34,405 bases of DNA from assembly GCF_007714205.1 (NCBI RefSeq), contig NZ_VMQU01000054.1:1-34405 (forward strand), written 5' to 3'. Shown one piece after another: positions 23,653 to 30,858 of the stretch; the first letter of the stretch is position 1; the number at the start of each line of letters is the position of its first letter. Position numbers and translations under genes: made by a program. Under the pieces are notes generated by a model that was not told where the DNA came from, did not search any database, and worked only from the letters and a program-made list of their open reading frames with translations. This DNA comes from Mycobacterium helveticum (lineage in GTDB: Bacteria; Actinomycetota; Actinomycetes; Mycobacteriales; Mycobacteriaceae).

Positions 23653-24851
23653 CCGGTGACGACGGGCAGGCGCGCCCACCCGCGCACGCTGGCGGTATGT
23701 GCGCGCTGCGCGTTGGCGTAGTCGACGTCCCAGTCCGGCCAGCGTTTGAGCACCTCTTCCAGGGCCACCCGGGCCTCCATCCGGGCCAGCGCCGAGCCGA
23801 GGCAGAAATGCAGGCCCTGACCGAAGCTGAGGTGGCCGCCCCGGCGGTGGATGTCGAAGCGGTCCGGGTCGGGGAACTGCCGCTCGTCCCGGTTGGCGGA
23901 ACCGTTGAGCAGCAACATGAACGAACCCTCCGGCACGACGCGACCGTGGTGCTCGGCGTCGCGGGCGACGTAGCGGGCCTGCACCGGCGAGGGCGGCTCG
24001 TAGCGCAGCGTCTCCTCCACCGCCCCGGGGATCAGCGTCGGGTCGGCGACGAGCTCGCGACGCTGCTCCGGGTGCTCTGCGAGCAGCTGCCCCGCGAATC
24101 CGATGAGCCGGGCGGTGGTCTCGTTGCCGGCACCGGCGATCATGGCGGTGTAGGACAGCACCTCGGTGCGCGACAGCGGGCGCCGCGTGCCGTCGGGCTC
24201 GTCGATCTCGGCCCGCAGCAGTTCGGTCATCAGATCATCGGAGGGGTGATCGGACCGCCAGTCGATGTACTCGGCGAACATGACGATCATGTCCTCGAAC
24301 ACACTCGGATTGACCTCGTCGAGCCTGCGGCCCCCGGCCGCCTCGATCAGGGTCCCGTTGCGATCGCGGATGTTCGCCTGGTCCTTTTCGGGAATGCCGA
24401 GCAGATATCCGATGGTCCGCATCGGCAACATCGCCCCGAGATCGGCGACGAAGTCGAAGCCGCCCGCGCCGATCAACGGGTCCAGCTCGCGCACACAGAA
24501 CCCGCGCACCAAAGACTCCACGGCCAGCATCCTGCGGGGGGTGAACACCCGCGACAGCAGGCGCCGGTGCAAATCGTGCAGCGGGGGATCCTCGAACAGC
24601 AGGATGCCCGGCGGCACTTCGATGTTGGCGAACAGGATGTCGGCGGTGGTGCCGCGCCCGGAGCGGTAGGTTTCCCAGTTGGGCAGCTCGCGGGCCACGT
24701 CCTCGTAGCGGCTGAGCGCGTAGAAGCCGTATCTCTCGTTGTAGTACAACGGAGCCTCGTCGCGCATGCGCTGCCACACGGGGTACGGGTCGTCGTCGAT
24801 GCCGGAGTCGAACGGGTCGTAGTACAACCCGACCGCGCTGGTTTCTGTCAT
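23649..24851 (-). CDS. Cytochrome P450
   Basis: This is a 400-residue soluble bacterial P450. The oxygen-binding I-helix motif AGAGNETT is at 239-246, the E-x-x-R pair is Glu280/Arg283 (EETLRYEPPS), and the heme-thiolate loop FGQGLHFCLG places the ligand at Cys350. It has no membrane anchor, so it would need ferredoxin and a reductase; the FprA-ferredoxin pair in this window could serve but lies 18 kb away. I cannot assign a CYP family number without a search. The ATG at 24851 gives the usual MTETS-type start. It lies 17 bases downstream of a TetR gene and is probably co-transcribed with it. A site matching the shared 24-bp operator lies at the start of this operon, so the substrate probably belongs to that regulon. 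Confidence 0.95.
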   Translation of the reverse strand: MTETSAVGLYYDPFDSGIDDDPYPVWQRMRDEAPLYYNERYGFYALSRYEDVARELPNWETYRSGRGTTADILFANIEVPPGILLFEDPPLHDLHRRLLSRVFTPRRMLAVESLVRGFCVRELDPLIGAGGFDFVADLGAMLPMRTIGYLLGIPEKDQANIRDRNGTLIEAAGGRRLDEVNPSVFEDMIVMFAEYIDWRSDHPSDDLMTELLRAEIDEPDGTRRPLSRTEVLSYTAMIAGAGNETTARLIGFAGQLLAEHPEQRRELVADPTLIPGAVEETLRYEPPSPVQARYVARDAEHHGRVVPEGSFMLLLNGSANRDERQFPDPDRFDIHRRGGHLSFGQGLHFCLGSALARMEARVALEEVLKRWPDWDVDYANAQRAHTASVRGWARLPVVTG

Positions 24852-24868
24852 CGCATCCCTTCGCTGAC

Positions 24869-25513
24869 TCACTCGTGCCGGTGCAGGAAGCCGTGCAGGG
24901 TGGCCTGCACGAGTTCGTCGACGATCACCGCTCTGGGCGGCGGCTCGGTTCCGAAGTAGGTCGAACGCAAGGCGGCCATGCCGGCGATCATCGCCACCGT
25001 CGAATGGGCCGGCAGGTCCGGATGCTCCGAGCGCATCCCGCGCATGTTCATGCCCTCGGCGCTGATCCGGCTGAGCAGCGTGAGCGCCCGCCTGACCTCG
25101 GCCAGGCCCGCGTCGGCCTTTTCCTCCTCGCTGAGCGCCCCGGACGCCATCAGCGTCAGCAGCAGGCCCTGGTGTTCGACGAACACGTCGTAGAGCCGGC
25201 CGACGAAGAGCCCGGCCAGCTCCTCCTCGTCGGTCTCCTCGGGGACGATCGACTGCCACGTCCGGCCGAATTCGTCGACGAAGGCGGTGAAGGGCAGGAC
25301 CAGGGCCTCACGGAACAGCGCCGCCTTGGAGCCGAAGTGGCGGAACAGCAGGTGCTCGGTGACGCCGGCGGCCTGGGCGATTTCCCGCGTCGTGGTGCCG
25401 CGATAGTCCTGGCGGGCGAACAGGTTTCGGGCGGCGTCGAGCAGCAGCCCGCGCGGTGCGCCGCGGGGCCGACGGGTCGCGGGAGCGCGCTCCCCGGAAG
25501 CCCGCTGGGCCAT
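24869..25513 (-). CDS. TetR-family regulator of the P450/AveC/LLM regulon (proposed)
   Basis: This is a 214-residue TetR protein with a clear helix-turn-helix at about 25-70 (DAARNLFARQDYRGTTTREIAQAAGVTEHLLFRHFGSKAALFREAL). The C-terminal part is a helical ligand-binding domain. The ATG at 25513 has GAGGAGGA about 6 bases upstream. It precedes the P450 gene by 17 bases and diverges from the small membrane peptide and AveC-like genes. The 24-bp inverted repeat at 25554-25577 lies between them, and a near copy at 29614-29637 lies between the LLM/DapB and DapB/aminotransferase operons. The simplest reading is that this protein is the repressor of both sites; that link is inferred, not shown. Confidence 0.93.
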   Translation of the reverse strand: MAQRASGERAPATRRPRGAPRGLLLDAARNLFARQDYRGTTTREIAQAAGVTEHLLFRHFGSKAALFREALVLPFTAFVDEFGRTWQSIVPEETDEEELAGLFVGRLYDVFVEHQGLLLTLMASGALSEEEKADAGLAEVRRALTLLSRISAEGMNMRGMRSEHPDLPAHSTVAMIAGMAALRSTYFGTEPPPRAVIVDELVQATLHGFLHRHE

Positions 25514-25553
25514 GGTGATTCCTCCTCGGAGCGCACGCGCCGGTTGACGACCG

Positions 25554-25577
25554 TTAAGATAGCATGCACTATTCTAA
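25554..25577 (+). promoter_or_regulatory. Shared operator site 1 (24 bp), TetR-P450 / AveC divergent promoter
   Basis: The inverted repeat has arms TTAAGATAG and CTATTCTAA (7 of 9 positions complementary) around the spacer CATGCA. It is identical at 21 of 24 positions to site 2 read on the minus strand. TATTCT inside the right arm may be the -10 box for the rightward genes, with TTGACG at 25544-25549 as a -35 candidate, although the 20-base spacer is long. A repressor bound here would cover that promoter. Confidence 0.7.
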
Positions 25578-25609
25578 GCCATCGGCTCGGAGGCGAAAGG
25601 GGTGCGGGC

Positions 25610-25705
25610 GTGGGCGCCGTCATCATGCTGGGCACGCTGTTCGGGCTGATCGCCCTGATCTTCGGGCTGGTGCTGCGCTTCGACCCGGAAGCGCGGAAGC
25701 GGTGA
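25610..25705 (+). CDS. 31-residue single-span membrane peptide
   Basis: The short frame encodes one hydrophobic helix (LGTLFGLIALIFGLVLRF) followed by a charged tail DPEARKR, giving an inside-positive C-terminus. GTG at 25610 is preceded by AAAGGGG at 25596-25602, 7 bases upstream. The stop codon overlaps the GTG start of the AveC-like gene by four bases (GTGA), so translation of the two is probably coupled. Its position right after the shared operator supports it being a real first gene. It might assist the AveC-like membrane protein; nothing more can be said about function. Confidence 0.6.
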   Translation: MGAVIMLGTLFGLIALIFGLVLRFDPEARKR

Positions 25706-26487
25706 GCGCGCAGATGACGCCGGTGATGCAGGCGGCCAGCGACTTCGCGCTCGTCGGGGGCATCGCGTTCACCGCGCTCGGGGTGTACCTCAGCGTTCGC
25801 CGGCGCGGCCTGCACCCACTGCTGCTGCTGTGCATCTCGGCGCTGTCGTTCTCCTGGATCGAGGCGCCCTACGACTGGGCGATGTACGCGCAGTTCCCGC
25901 CGGCCATCCCCCGCATGCCGTCGTGGTGGCCGCTGAACGTGACGTGGGGCGGGTTGCCGTTGTTCGTTCCCGTGGGCTACATCTCCTACTTCGTGCTGCC
26001 CGCAGTGACGGGCACGGCGCTGGGTCGATGGCTGAGCGCTCGGTTCGGATGGCGCAGGCCGCCAACGCTGTTGGTGGTGGGCCTGGTTGTCGGGTTCTGC
26101 TGGGCGCTGTTCTTCAACGGGTTCCTCGGCGCGAAACTCGGCGTGTTCTACTACGGCCGCGTGATTCCCGGACTGGCCATCCGCGAGGGGACGGTGCATC
26201 AGTACCCGCTCTACGACGCCCTGGCAATGGCCATTCAGATGATGGTGTTCACCTACCTGCTGGGGCGCACCGATGCCCGGGGGCGCAACGTCATCGAGAT
26301 GTGGGCCGCGAGGCGCTCGACGAGCCGGCTCGGCTCGGCGGTCCTGTCCGTCGTCGCCGTCGTGGTCATCGGAAACGTCCTCTACGGCGCGGTTTTCGCG
26401 CCGCACCTGGTGACCAAGCTGGGCGGTTGGGTGACCGCGGGCCCGACGGGCCAGCTGTTCCCGGGCGTGCCCAACCAACCCACATGA
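25702..26487 (+). CDS. AveC (spirocyclase)-like integral membrane protein
   Basis: This is a 261-residue membrane protein with about six to seven hydrophobic helices. Residues 50-100 have a signature like that of AveC, the spiroketal cyclase of avermectin biosynthesis, and its actinobacterial relatives: an acidic residue and Pro, then NWA/DWA, a Tyr, then MPxxWPL (EAPYDWAMYAQFPPAIPRMPSWWPL). The Streptomyces enzyme closes a spiroketal; what the many mycobacterial relatives do is not known. The GTG start overlaps the small peptide gene. The stop lies 8 bases from that of the convergent LLM gene. Association with a P450, LLM enzymes and DapB-like dehydrogenases suggests a step on an oxidised, membrane-soluble compound. 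The AveC link is from recalled motif similarity and needs a profile search. Confidence 0.7.
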   Translation: MSAQMTPVMQAASDFALVGGIAFTALGVYLSVRRRGLHPLLLLCISALSFSWIEAPYDWAMYAQFPPAIPRMPSWWPLNVTWGGLPLFVPVGYISYFVLPAVTGTALGRWLSARFGWRRPPTLLVVGLVVGFCWALFFNGFLGAKLGVFYYGRVIPGLAIREGTVHQYPLYDALAMAIQMMVFTYLLGRTDARGRNVIEMWAARRSTSRLGSAVLSVVAVVVIGNVLYGAVFAPHLVTKLGGWVTAGPTGQLFPGVPNQPT

Positions 26488-26495
26488 GCCCCGCG

Positions 26496-27470
26496 TCAGC
26501 GGCTGGCCTCGGGCAGCACGACCTCGCCGACCCGCTCGAGGTAGGGCCACGCGATCTCGGGCGGCAGCCCGCCGCACAGCGGCGAGAGGTTGAGCATCTG
26601 ACCCGCGCGGACCCGCGAAATCGCCTCCGGCACCGAGATGATCACGTGCGAGGCCGACGCGTCGCGCAACTCCTCGACGGTGTTCACGTGCGTGAATCCC
26701 GCCGTCGTCTCGTCCCCGGGATTCCAGGCGGCGTACATGCGCACATCGTGCAGCAGGTGCTCGCCGAGTTCCTTCCACGCCGCGTCGACGTCGTCGGCGA
26801 CGAACACGACCGAGGCGGTGTCGCGGCCGGGAAACATCGTCGGCCCGGGCTCGTGACCGTGCTCGCGGCACGCGGCCTCGTAGGCCTCCTGCATGCCGGG
26901 CGCGTTGGCGTTGCCCAGCATGCCCAGGCCGTAGCGGCCGGCGCGCCGCGCCGCGGCCACCGTGCCGCCGCCCCACAGCATCGCCGGCCCTCCGTCGGTC
27001 AGCGGCTGGGGTGTCACGGTGATCCGGCGCCCGTCCTCGACGACCGTTTCCCCGGCGAGCAGCCGGCGCAGCAGCGGCAGCTTCTCATCGGCGAGCCGGC
27101 CGCGCTCGCCGACGGTGAGGCCGAAGTGTTCGAACTCTTCGGGCCGGTAGCCCAGTGCCATCGTGTAGGAGGCCCGCCCGCCGCTGATGATGTCGAGGAC
27201 GGCCATGTCCTCGGCCAGCCGCACGGGCTCGTAGAACGGCAGGATCAGGATCAGGTTCATGGCCAATCGCTTTGTGCGCGCGGCGATTGCCGGCGCCAGC
27301 ATCATCGGCGACGGCAGGTAGCCGTCCTCGGAGCCATGGTGCTCACACAGCACGGCGGCGAGGCCGCCGTGCTCTTCGGCCCAGGCGCACATCTCGGGCA
27401 CCGCGGCATACAGCGCGGCGGCGGGCGCACCCCAGGCCGGGGCGCGCATGTCGAAGCGCAAGGTGAACAC
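26496..27470 (-). CDS. LLM-class flavin/F420-dependent oxidoreductase (paralogue A)
   Basis: This is a 324-residue luciferase-like TIM-barrel protein. It starts MFTLRFDMRAPAWG and has the LCEHHGSEDGYLPSP block, then RLAEDMAVLDIISGGRASYTMALGYRPEEF in the barrel and a C-terminal PLCGGLPPEIAWPYLE signature. It is a clear paralogue of the LLM gene at 28569-29546, sharing both ends. The flavin or F420 cofactor and the substrate are not determined. It begins at GTG 27470 with AGGAG about 6 bases upstream, 8 bases after the stop of the DapB-like gene, and is the last gene of a three-gene minus-strand operon. It is probably controlled by operator site 2, and its partner enzymes suggest sequential oxidation or cleavage steps. 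Confidence 0.92.
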   Translation of the reverse strand: MFTLRFDMRAPAWGAPAAALYAAVPEMCAWAEEHGGLAAVLCEHHGSEDGYLPSPMMLAPAIAARTKRLAMNLILILPFYEPVRLAEDMAVLDIISGGRASYTMALGYRPEEFEHFGLTVGERGRLADEKLPLLRRLLAGETVVEDGRRITVTPQPLTDGGPAMLWGGGTVAAARRAGRYGLGMLGNANAPGMQEAYEAACREHGHEPGPTMFPGRDTASVVFVADDVDAAWKELGEHLLHDVRMYAAWNPGDETTAGFTHVNTVEELRDASASHVIISVPEAISRVRAGQMLNLSPLCGGLPPEIAWPYLERVGEVVLPEASR

Positions 27471-27478
27471 GGCGACTC

Positions 27479-28558
27479 CTAGACGAATACGTGCCGGGGC
27501 AACGTGGCCGGGATATCGAGTGAACTTAGCAATCCCGGGGCCGCGTCGACGACATAGGGGATCGCGTTGACCACCCGCATCGCCGTGGCGGCCATGGCGG
27601 CGCGGCCGGCGCCGTGACCCGCGGCCTCCCCCAGCGTCATCGCGCAGTGGATGTCCGGGTCGCCCTCGATGTCGACCCGGTAGGTCGCGTCGAACTCCGA
27701 TGCCGGCCAGTCGGGTGCCACGTCGCGGGCCATCCGGATGACGTGCTCGATGACGATGGCCTCGCGGCCGTTGACCACCCCGGCGGCCCGGGTGCGCACG
27801 GCGCCGCAGGTGCCCGCCCCGATGGTGCCGAACGCCACCTCGATGTCGCGGTCCGTCAACTCGCGGTCGAGGGAACCGTTGACCCGTTCCACTTCGACCC
27901 CAAGTCCGGCGGCGATCAGGTGTATCGGCGCTTGCCAGGCCATTTCGATGAAACCCGGCGTGGAGAGCATCGGTTCGAAATCCAGGGGGCGGCCGAAACC
28001 CATCCCGTCCGTCATGACGTCGGCCACCGGGTAATGGTCGTTGAGGGCGACCTCGCTGGCGGTGATGGTGCGGATGCTTTTCGACTGCGTCGTCATCAGC
28101 AGCGCGAGTTGGTCGCACGCGAACCCCGGAAAGATGCCCGAGACGTAGAACGACGCCCCGCCGGCCCGGGCGGCCGCCGCGAGTTGGTCGCGCCAGTCAG
28201 GGGCGAAGTACGACGGCGGGTGCACCAGGCTCGTCGACGACGTCGACACGACGTTGATCCCGGCCTCGAGCAGCCGCAGGTAGTCGGGCACCATGGCGCC
28301 GTCCCGCTCCGGACCGCTGGCCGCGTACACCACACAGTCGGGCTTGCAGGCGATCAGCGCGTCGGCGTCGTCGGTGGCCGGCAGCCCCAGCGGTGCACCA
28401 CCCGCCAACTCGCCCGCATCCCTACCGACCTTGCCCGGCGAATGTACCCACACGCCAACCAGTTCCAGATCCGGCCGACGGCTGATGGCGTCGATCGCGA
28501 TCGACCCCACTCCCCCGGTGGACCACACGACGGTGCGCAACGGCGGGTCTGACGACAA
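27479..28558 (-). CDS. NAD(P)-dependent DapB-like (amine dehydrogenase family) protein A
   Basis: This is a 359-residue protein with an N-terminal Rossmann fold (VVWSTGGVGSIAIDAI) and the body of the dihydrodipicolinate-reductase-like family that is often annotated as NAD(P)H-dependent amine dehydrogenase. The DAGELAG and NVVSTSSTSLVHPP segments and the GTCGAVRTRAAGVVNGREAIVIEHV block are shared with its paralogue at 29755-30849. It is not the lysine-pathway DapB; its true substrate is unknown. The start is TTG at 28558, chosen because AAGGAG lies about 6 bases upstream and no better in-frame ATG or GTG exists. It sits between two paralogous LLM genes, 10 bases after one and 8 before the other, so the three are one operon. 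Confidence 0.88.
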   Translation of the reverse strand: MSSDPPLRTVVWSTGGVGSIAIDAISRRPDLELVGVWVHSPGKVGRDAGELAGGAPLGLPATDDADALIACKPDCVVYAASGPERDGAMVPDYLRLLEAGINVVSTSSTSLVHPPSYFAPDWRDQLAAAARAGGASFYVSGIFPGFACDQLALLMTTQSKSIRTITASEVALNDHYPVADVMTDGMGFGRPLDFEPMLSTPGFIEMAWQAPIHLIAAGLGVEVERVNGSLDRELTDRDIEVAFGTIGAGTCGAVRTRAAGVVNGREAIVIEHVIRMARDVAPDWPASEFDATYRVDIEGDPDIHCAMTLGEAAGHGAGRAAMAATAMRVVNAIPYVVDAAPGLLSSLDIPATLPRHVFV

Positions 28559-28568
28559 CGGATTCTCC

Positions 28569-29546
28569 TTACTCGGCGTTGGCCCGCGCGGCGGCCGCCG
28601 CGGCGTGTTCGAGATACGGCCATGCGAGGTCGGGGGCGATGCCGCCACACAGCGGGTGCAGCGGCAGCGGGTGGCCGCCGCGCACGTAGTCGGTCGCCTC
28701 GTCCGAGGTGAAGATGCGGTAGGGGCCGCCTTCTTCGCGCAGCGCCGCCACGCTGTCGGCGCGGGTGATACTGGCAACGGAGTGGTCTTGGGTGCGGTAG
28801 GACGCCGCGGTCCGCGCGTCGTGCAACAGGTGCGGCCCCAGTTCCCGCCACGCCGCGTCGATGTCGTCGCCCACGAAAACTGCTGTCGGAACGCTTGGTT
28901 CGGGGAACTGAACGATACCGGGCTCGTGCCCGTGCGCACGGCATTGCGCTTCGTAATACTCTTGCAGACCGGGCGAGGCCGTCTGGGAGATGAATCCCAG
29001 CCCGTAACGCCCGGCCCGCCGCGCCGCGGCCCTGCTGCCGCCGGCGATCAGCGCCATCGGCCCGTCGGGCGACGCACATCGAGGGGTGACGCGCACCGTG
29101 CGACCCCGGTATTGCACGGCCTCGCCGCGCACCAGCGGGCCCAGCACGGCCAGCGTCTCGTCGGCGAGCCGACCGCGGGTGGTCATGTCGATGCCGAAGT
29201 GGTCGTATCCCTCGCGTCGATGCCCGACTCCGAACGCGTAGGAGACCCGTCCGCGACTGATCAGGTCCAGCACGCTCATCTCCTCGGCGAGCCGCACGGG
29301 ATCCCACAACGGAATCGGCACCGCGGCCAGCAGGATCGCCAGGTCGCGGGTCCTGGCCGCGATCGCCGCAGCCAGTGTCAGCGGTGCGGGCAGATGCCCG
29401 TCCTCGGCGCCGTGGTGCTCGGAGAGCACGGCCAGCAGGGCACCCCGGGTTTCGGCCCACGCGCACATCTCGATCGCCGCGGCGTAGAGATCGGCGGCCG
29501 GCCCGGCCCACGCCGGGGCGCGCATGTCGAACCTGAGCGTGAACAT
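28569..29546 (-). CDS. LLM-class flavin/F420-dependent oxidoreductase (paralogue B)
   Basis: This is a 325-residue luciferase-like protein. It is a paralogue of the product of 26496-27470: both start MFTLRFDMRAPAW and end with PLCGG-x-x-P-x-x-AWPYLE. The barrel blocks are LSEHHGAEDGHLPAP and RLAEEMSVLDLISRGRVSYAFGVGHRREGY. It is the first gene of the minus-strand operon that goes on to the DapB-like gene and paralogue A. The ATG at 29546 is preceded by a GGGAGCGG sequence about 8 bases upstream. Operator site 2 lies 67 bases before it. Two LLM copies in one operon may act on successive intermediates or on different side chains; the cofactor (FMN or F420) is not determined. Confidence 0.92.
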   Translation of the reverse strand: MFTLRFDMRAPAWAGPAADLYAAAIEMCAWAETRGALLAVLSEHHGAEDGHLPAPLTLAAAIAARTRDLAILLAAVPIPLWDPVRLAEEMSVLDLISRGRVSYAFGVGHRREGYDHFGIDMTTRGRLADETLAVLGPLVRGEAVQYRGRTVRVTPRCASPDGPMALIAGGSRAAARRAGRYGLGFISQTASPGLQEYYEAQCRAHGHEPGIVQFPEPSVPTAVFVGDDIDAAWRELGPHLLHDARTAASYRTQDHSVASITRADSVAALREEGGPYRIFTSDEATDYVRGGHPLPLHPLCGGIAPDLAWPYLEHAAAAAARANAE

Positions 29547-29613
29547 CAGCGCCCGCTCCCGCGCCGGGGCGACGTCGTCGTCACACCCCGCAGACTAACC
29601 TAAGATTTGTTCA

Positions 29614-29637
29614 TTAGGATAGTGCTTGCTCTCTTAA
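29614..29637 (-). promoter_or_regulatory. Shared operator site 2 (24 bp), LLM operon / DapB-like operon divergent promoter
   Basis: Read on the minus strand the arms are TTAAGAGAG and CTATCCTAA around CAAGCA, matching site 1 at 21 of 24 positions, including CTAT-x-CTAA in full. TATCCT may be the -10 of the LLM operon. To the right, TTGACC (29642-29647) and TAGCTT (29666-29671), 18 bases apart, form a plausible promoter for the DapB-like gene at 29755. A further CCTAA at 29599-29603 opposes the TTAGG of this site. Confidence 0.7.
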
Positions 29638-29754
29638 ACCCTTGACCGTGCGGACCGGCGGCTGCTAGCTTCCGAATCGAACGTTGGGCAGCGGCCTTTG
29701 TAAATAGAACGGCCGCTTCAGCTTTCATCACGCATGCGACCGAGGAGGACGACG

Positions 29755-30849
29755 ATGCCGGCTCAGCGGGTGGTGGTGTGGGCGACGGGCGGCATCGGAT
29801 CGATCGCCATCAACGCCATCCGGCGGCGACCCAACCTGGACCTGGTCGGTGTGTGGGTGCACTCGCAGGACAAGGTCGGCAGGGACGCCGGGGAGCTCGC
29901 CGGCGGCGAGCCGATCGGCCTGAAAGCCACCGACGACGCCGACGCGCTGATCGCCCTGAAACCCGACTGCGTGATCTATGCCGCCAGCGGCCCGGAACGC
30001 GACGCGCTGGCCATCCCCGACTACGCCAGGCTGCTCGAAGCCGGGATCAACGTCGTCACCACCAGCACCACGCGCCTGGTCAATCCGCACGCCTATCAGC
30101 CCGCGGAGTGGCACGACCAGTTGGCCGCCGCGGCCAAACAGGGTCAGGCGTCGCTGTACGCGTCGGGGATCGAGCCGGGCTTCGCCGCCGACTACCTGCC
30201 GCTGGTGCTGTCCACCCAGTCGGCGTCCATCGAGAAGATCCACGCATTCGAGATCGGCCTGTACGACGACTACGGCGTCCCCGACATCATGAGCGACGCG
30301 TTGGGCTTCGGGCGCCCGCTCGACTACCAACCCTGGATCGGCTTTCCCGGTGCGATCGCCGGCGAATGGCAGGGCCAGATCCGGTTGATCGCCGACGCGC
30401 TCGGCGGCGAGGTGCAGGAGGTGCGCGAGCGTTTCGACCGCGCGGTCACCCACCGGACCCTGAACGTCGCGATGGGCACCGTCGAGGCGGGAACGTGCGG
30501 CGCGCTGCGGATGCAGGCCATCGGGGTGGTCGACGGCCGCGAGGCCATCGTCATCGAACACGTCACGCGACTGGCGCACGACGTCGCCCCCGACTGGCCG
30601 ACCGGGATCGGCGACCTGTCCTACCGCATCGTCATCACCGGCGACCCCGACATCGACTGCACCCTGGCGGCGACGCTGAAGGATCCCCGCAGGGCCGGGA
30701 TCGCGGGCATGACCTCCGGAGCCGGCGCGATGGTCGCCACCGCGATGCGCGTCGTCAACGCCGTCCCGTATGTCGTTGCCGCAGAACCGGGATTGCTCAG
30801 TTCGCTGGATCTGCCGTTGACGATCCCGCAGCACGCGCTCGTCACCTAA
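29755..30849 (+). CDS. NAD(P)-dependent DapB-like (amine dehydrogenase family) protein B
   Basis: This is a 364-residue paralogue of the product of 27479-28558. The Rossmann segment is VVVWATGGIGSIAINAI and the rest runs in parallel: VGVWVHSQDKVGRDAGELAGG, CVIYAASGPERDALAIPDYARLLEAGINVVTTSTTRLVNPHAYQP, GTCGALRMQAIGVVDGREAIVIEHV, and AMRVVNAVPYVVAAEPGLLSSLDLP. I chose the ATG at 29755 for the GAGGAGG 6 bases upstream. It reads away from the LLM operon and sits 117 bases from operator site 2. The aminotransferase gene begins 9 bases after it. Members of this family probably act on a keto- or amino-substituted substrate; the presence of an aminotransferase fits that idea but does not prove it. 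Confidence 0.9.
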   Translation: MPAQRVVVWATGGIGSIAINAIRRRPNLDLVGVWVHSQDKVGRDAGELAGGEPIGLKATDDADALIALKPDCVIYAASGPERDALAIPDYARLLEAGINVVTTSTTRLVNPHAYQPAEWHDQLAAAAKQGQASLYASGIEPGFAADYLPLVLSTQSASIEKIHAFEIGLYDDYGVPDIMSDALGFGRPLDYQPWIGFPGAIAGEWQGQIRLIADALGGEVQEVRERFDRAVTHRTLNVAMGTVEAGTCGALRMQAIGVVDGREAIVIEHVTRLAHDVAPDWPTGIGDLSYRIVITGDPDIDCTLAATLKDPRRAGIAGMTSGAGAMVATAMRVVNAVPYVVAAEPGLLSSLDLPLTIPQHALVT

Positions 30850-30858
30850 CCTGCGGGA

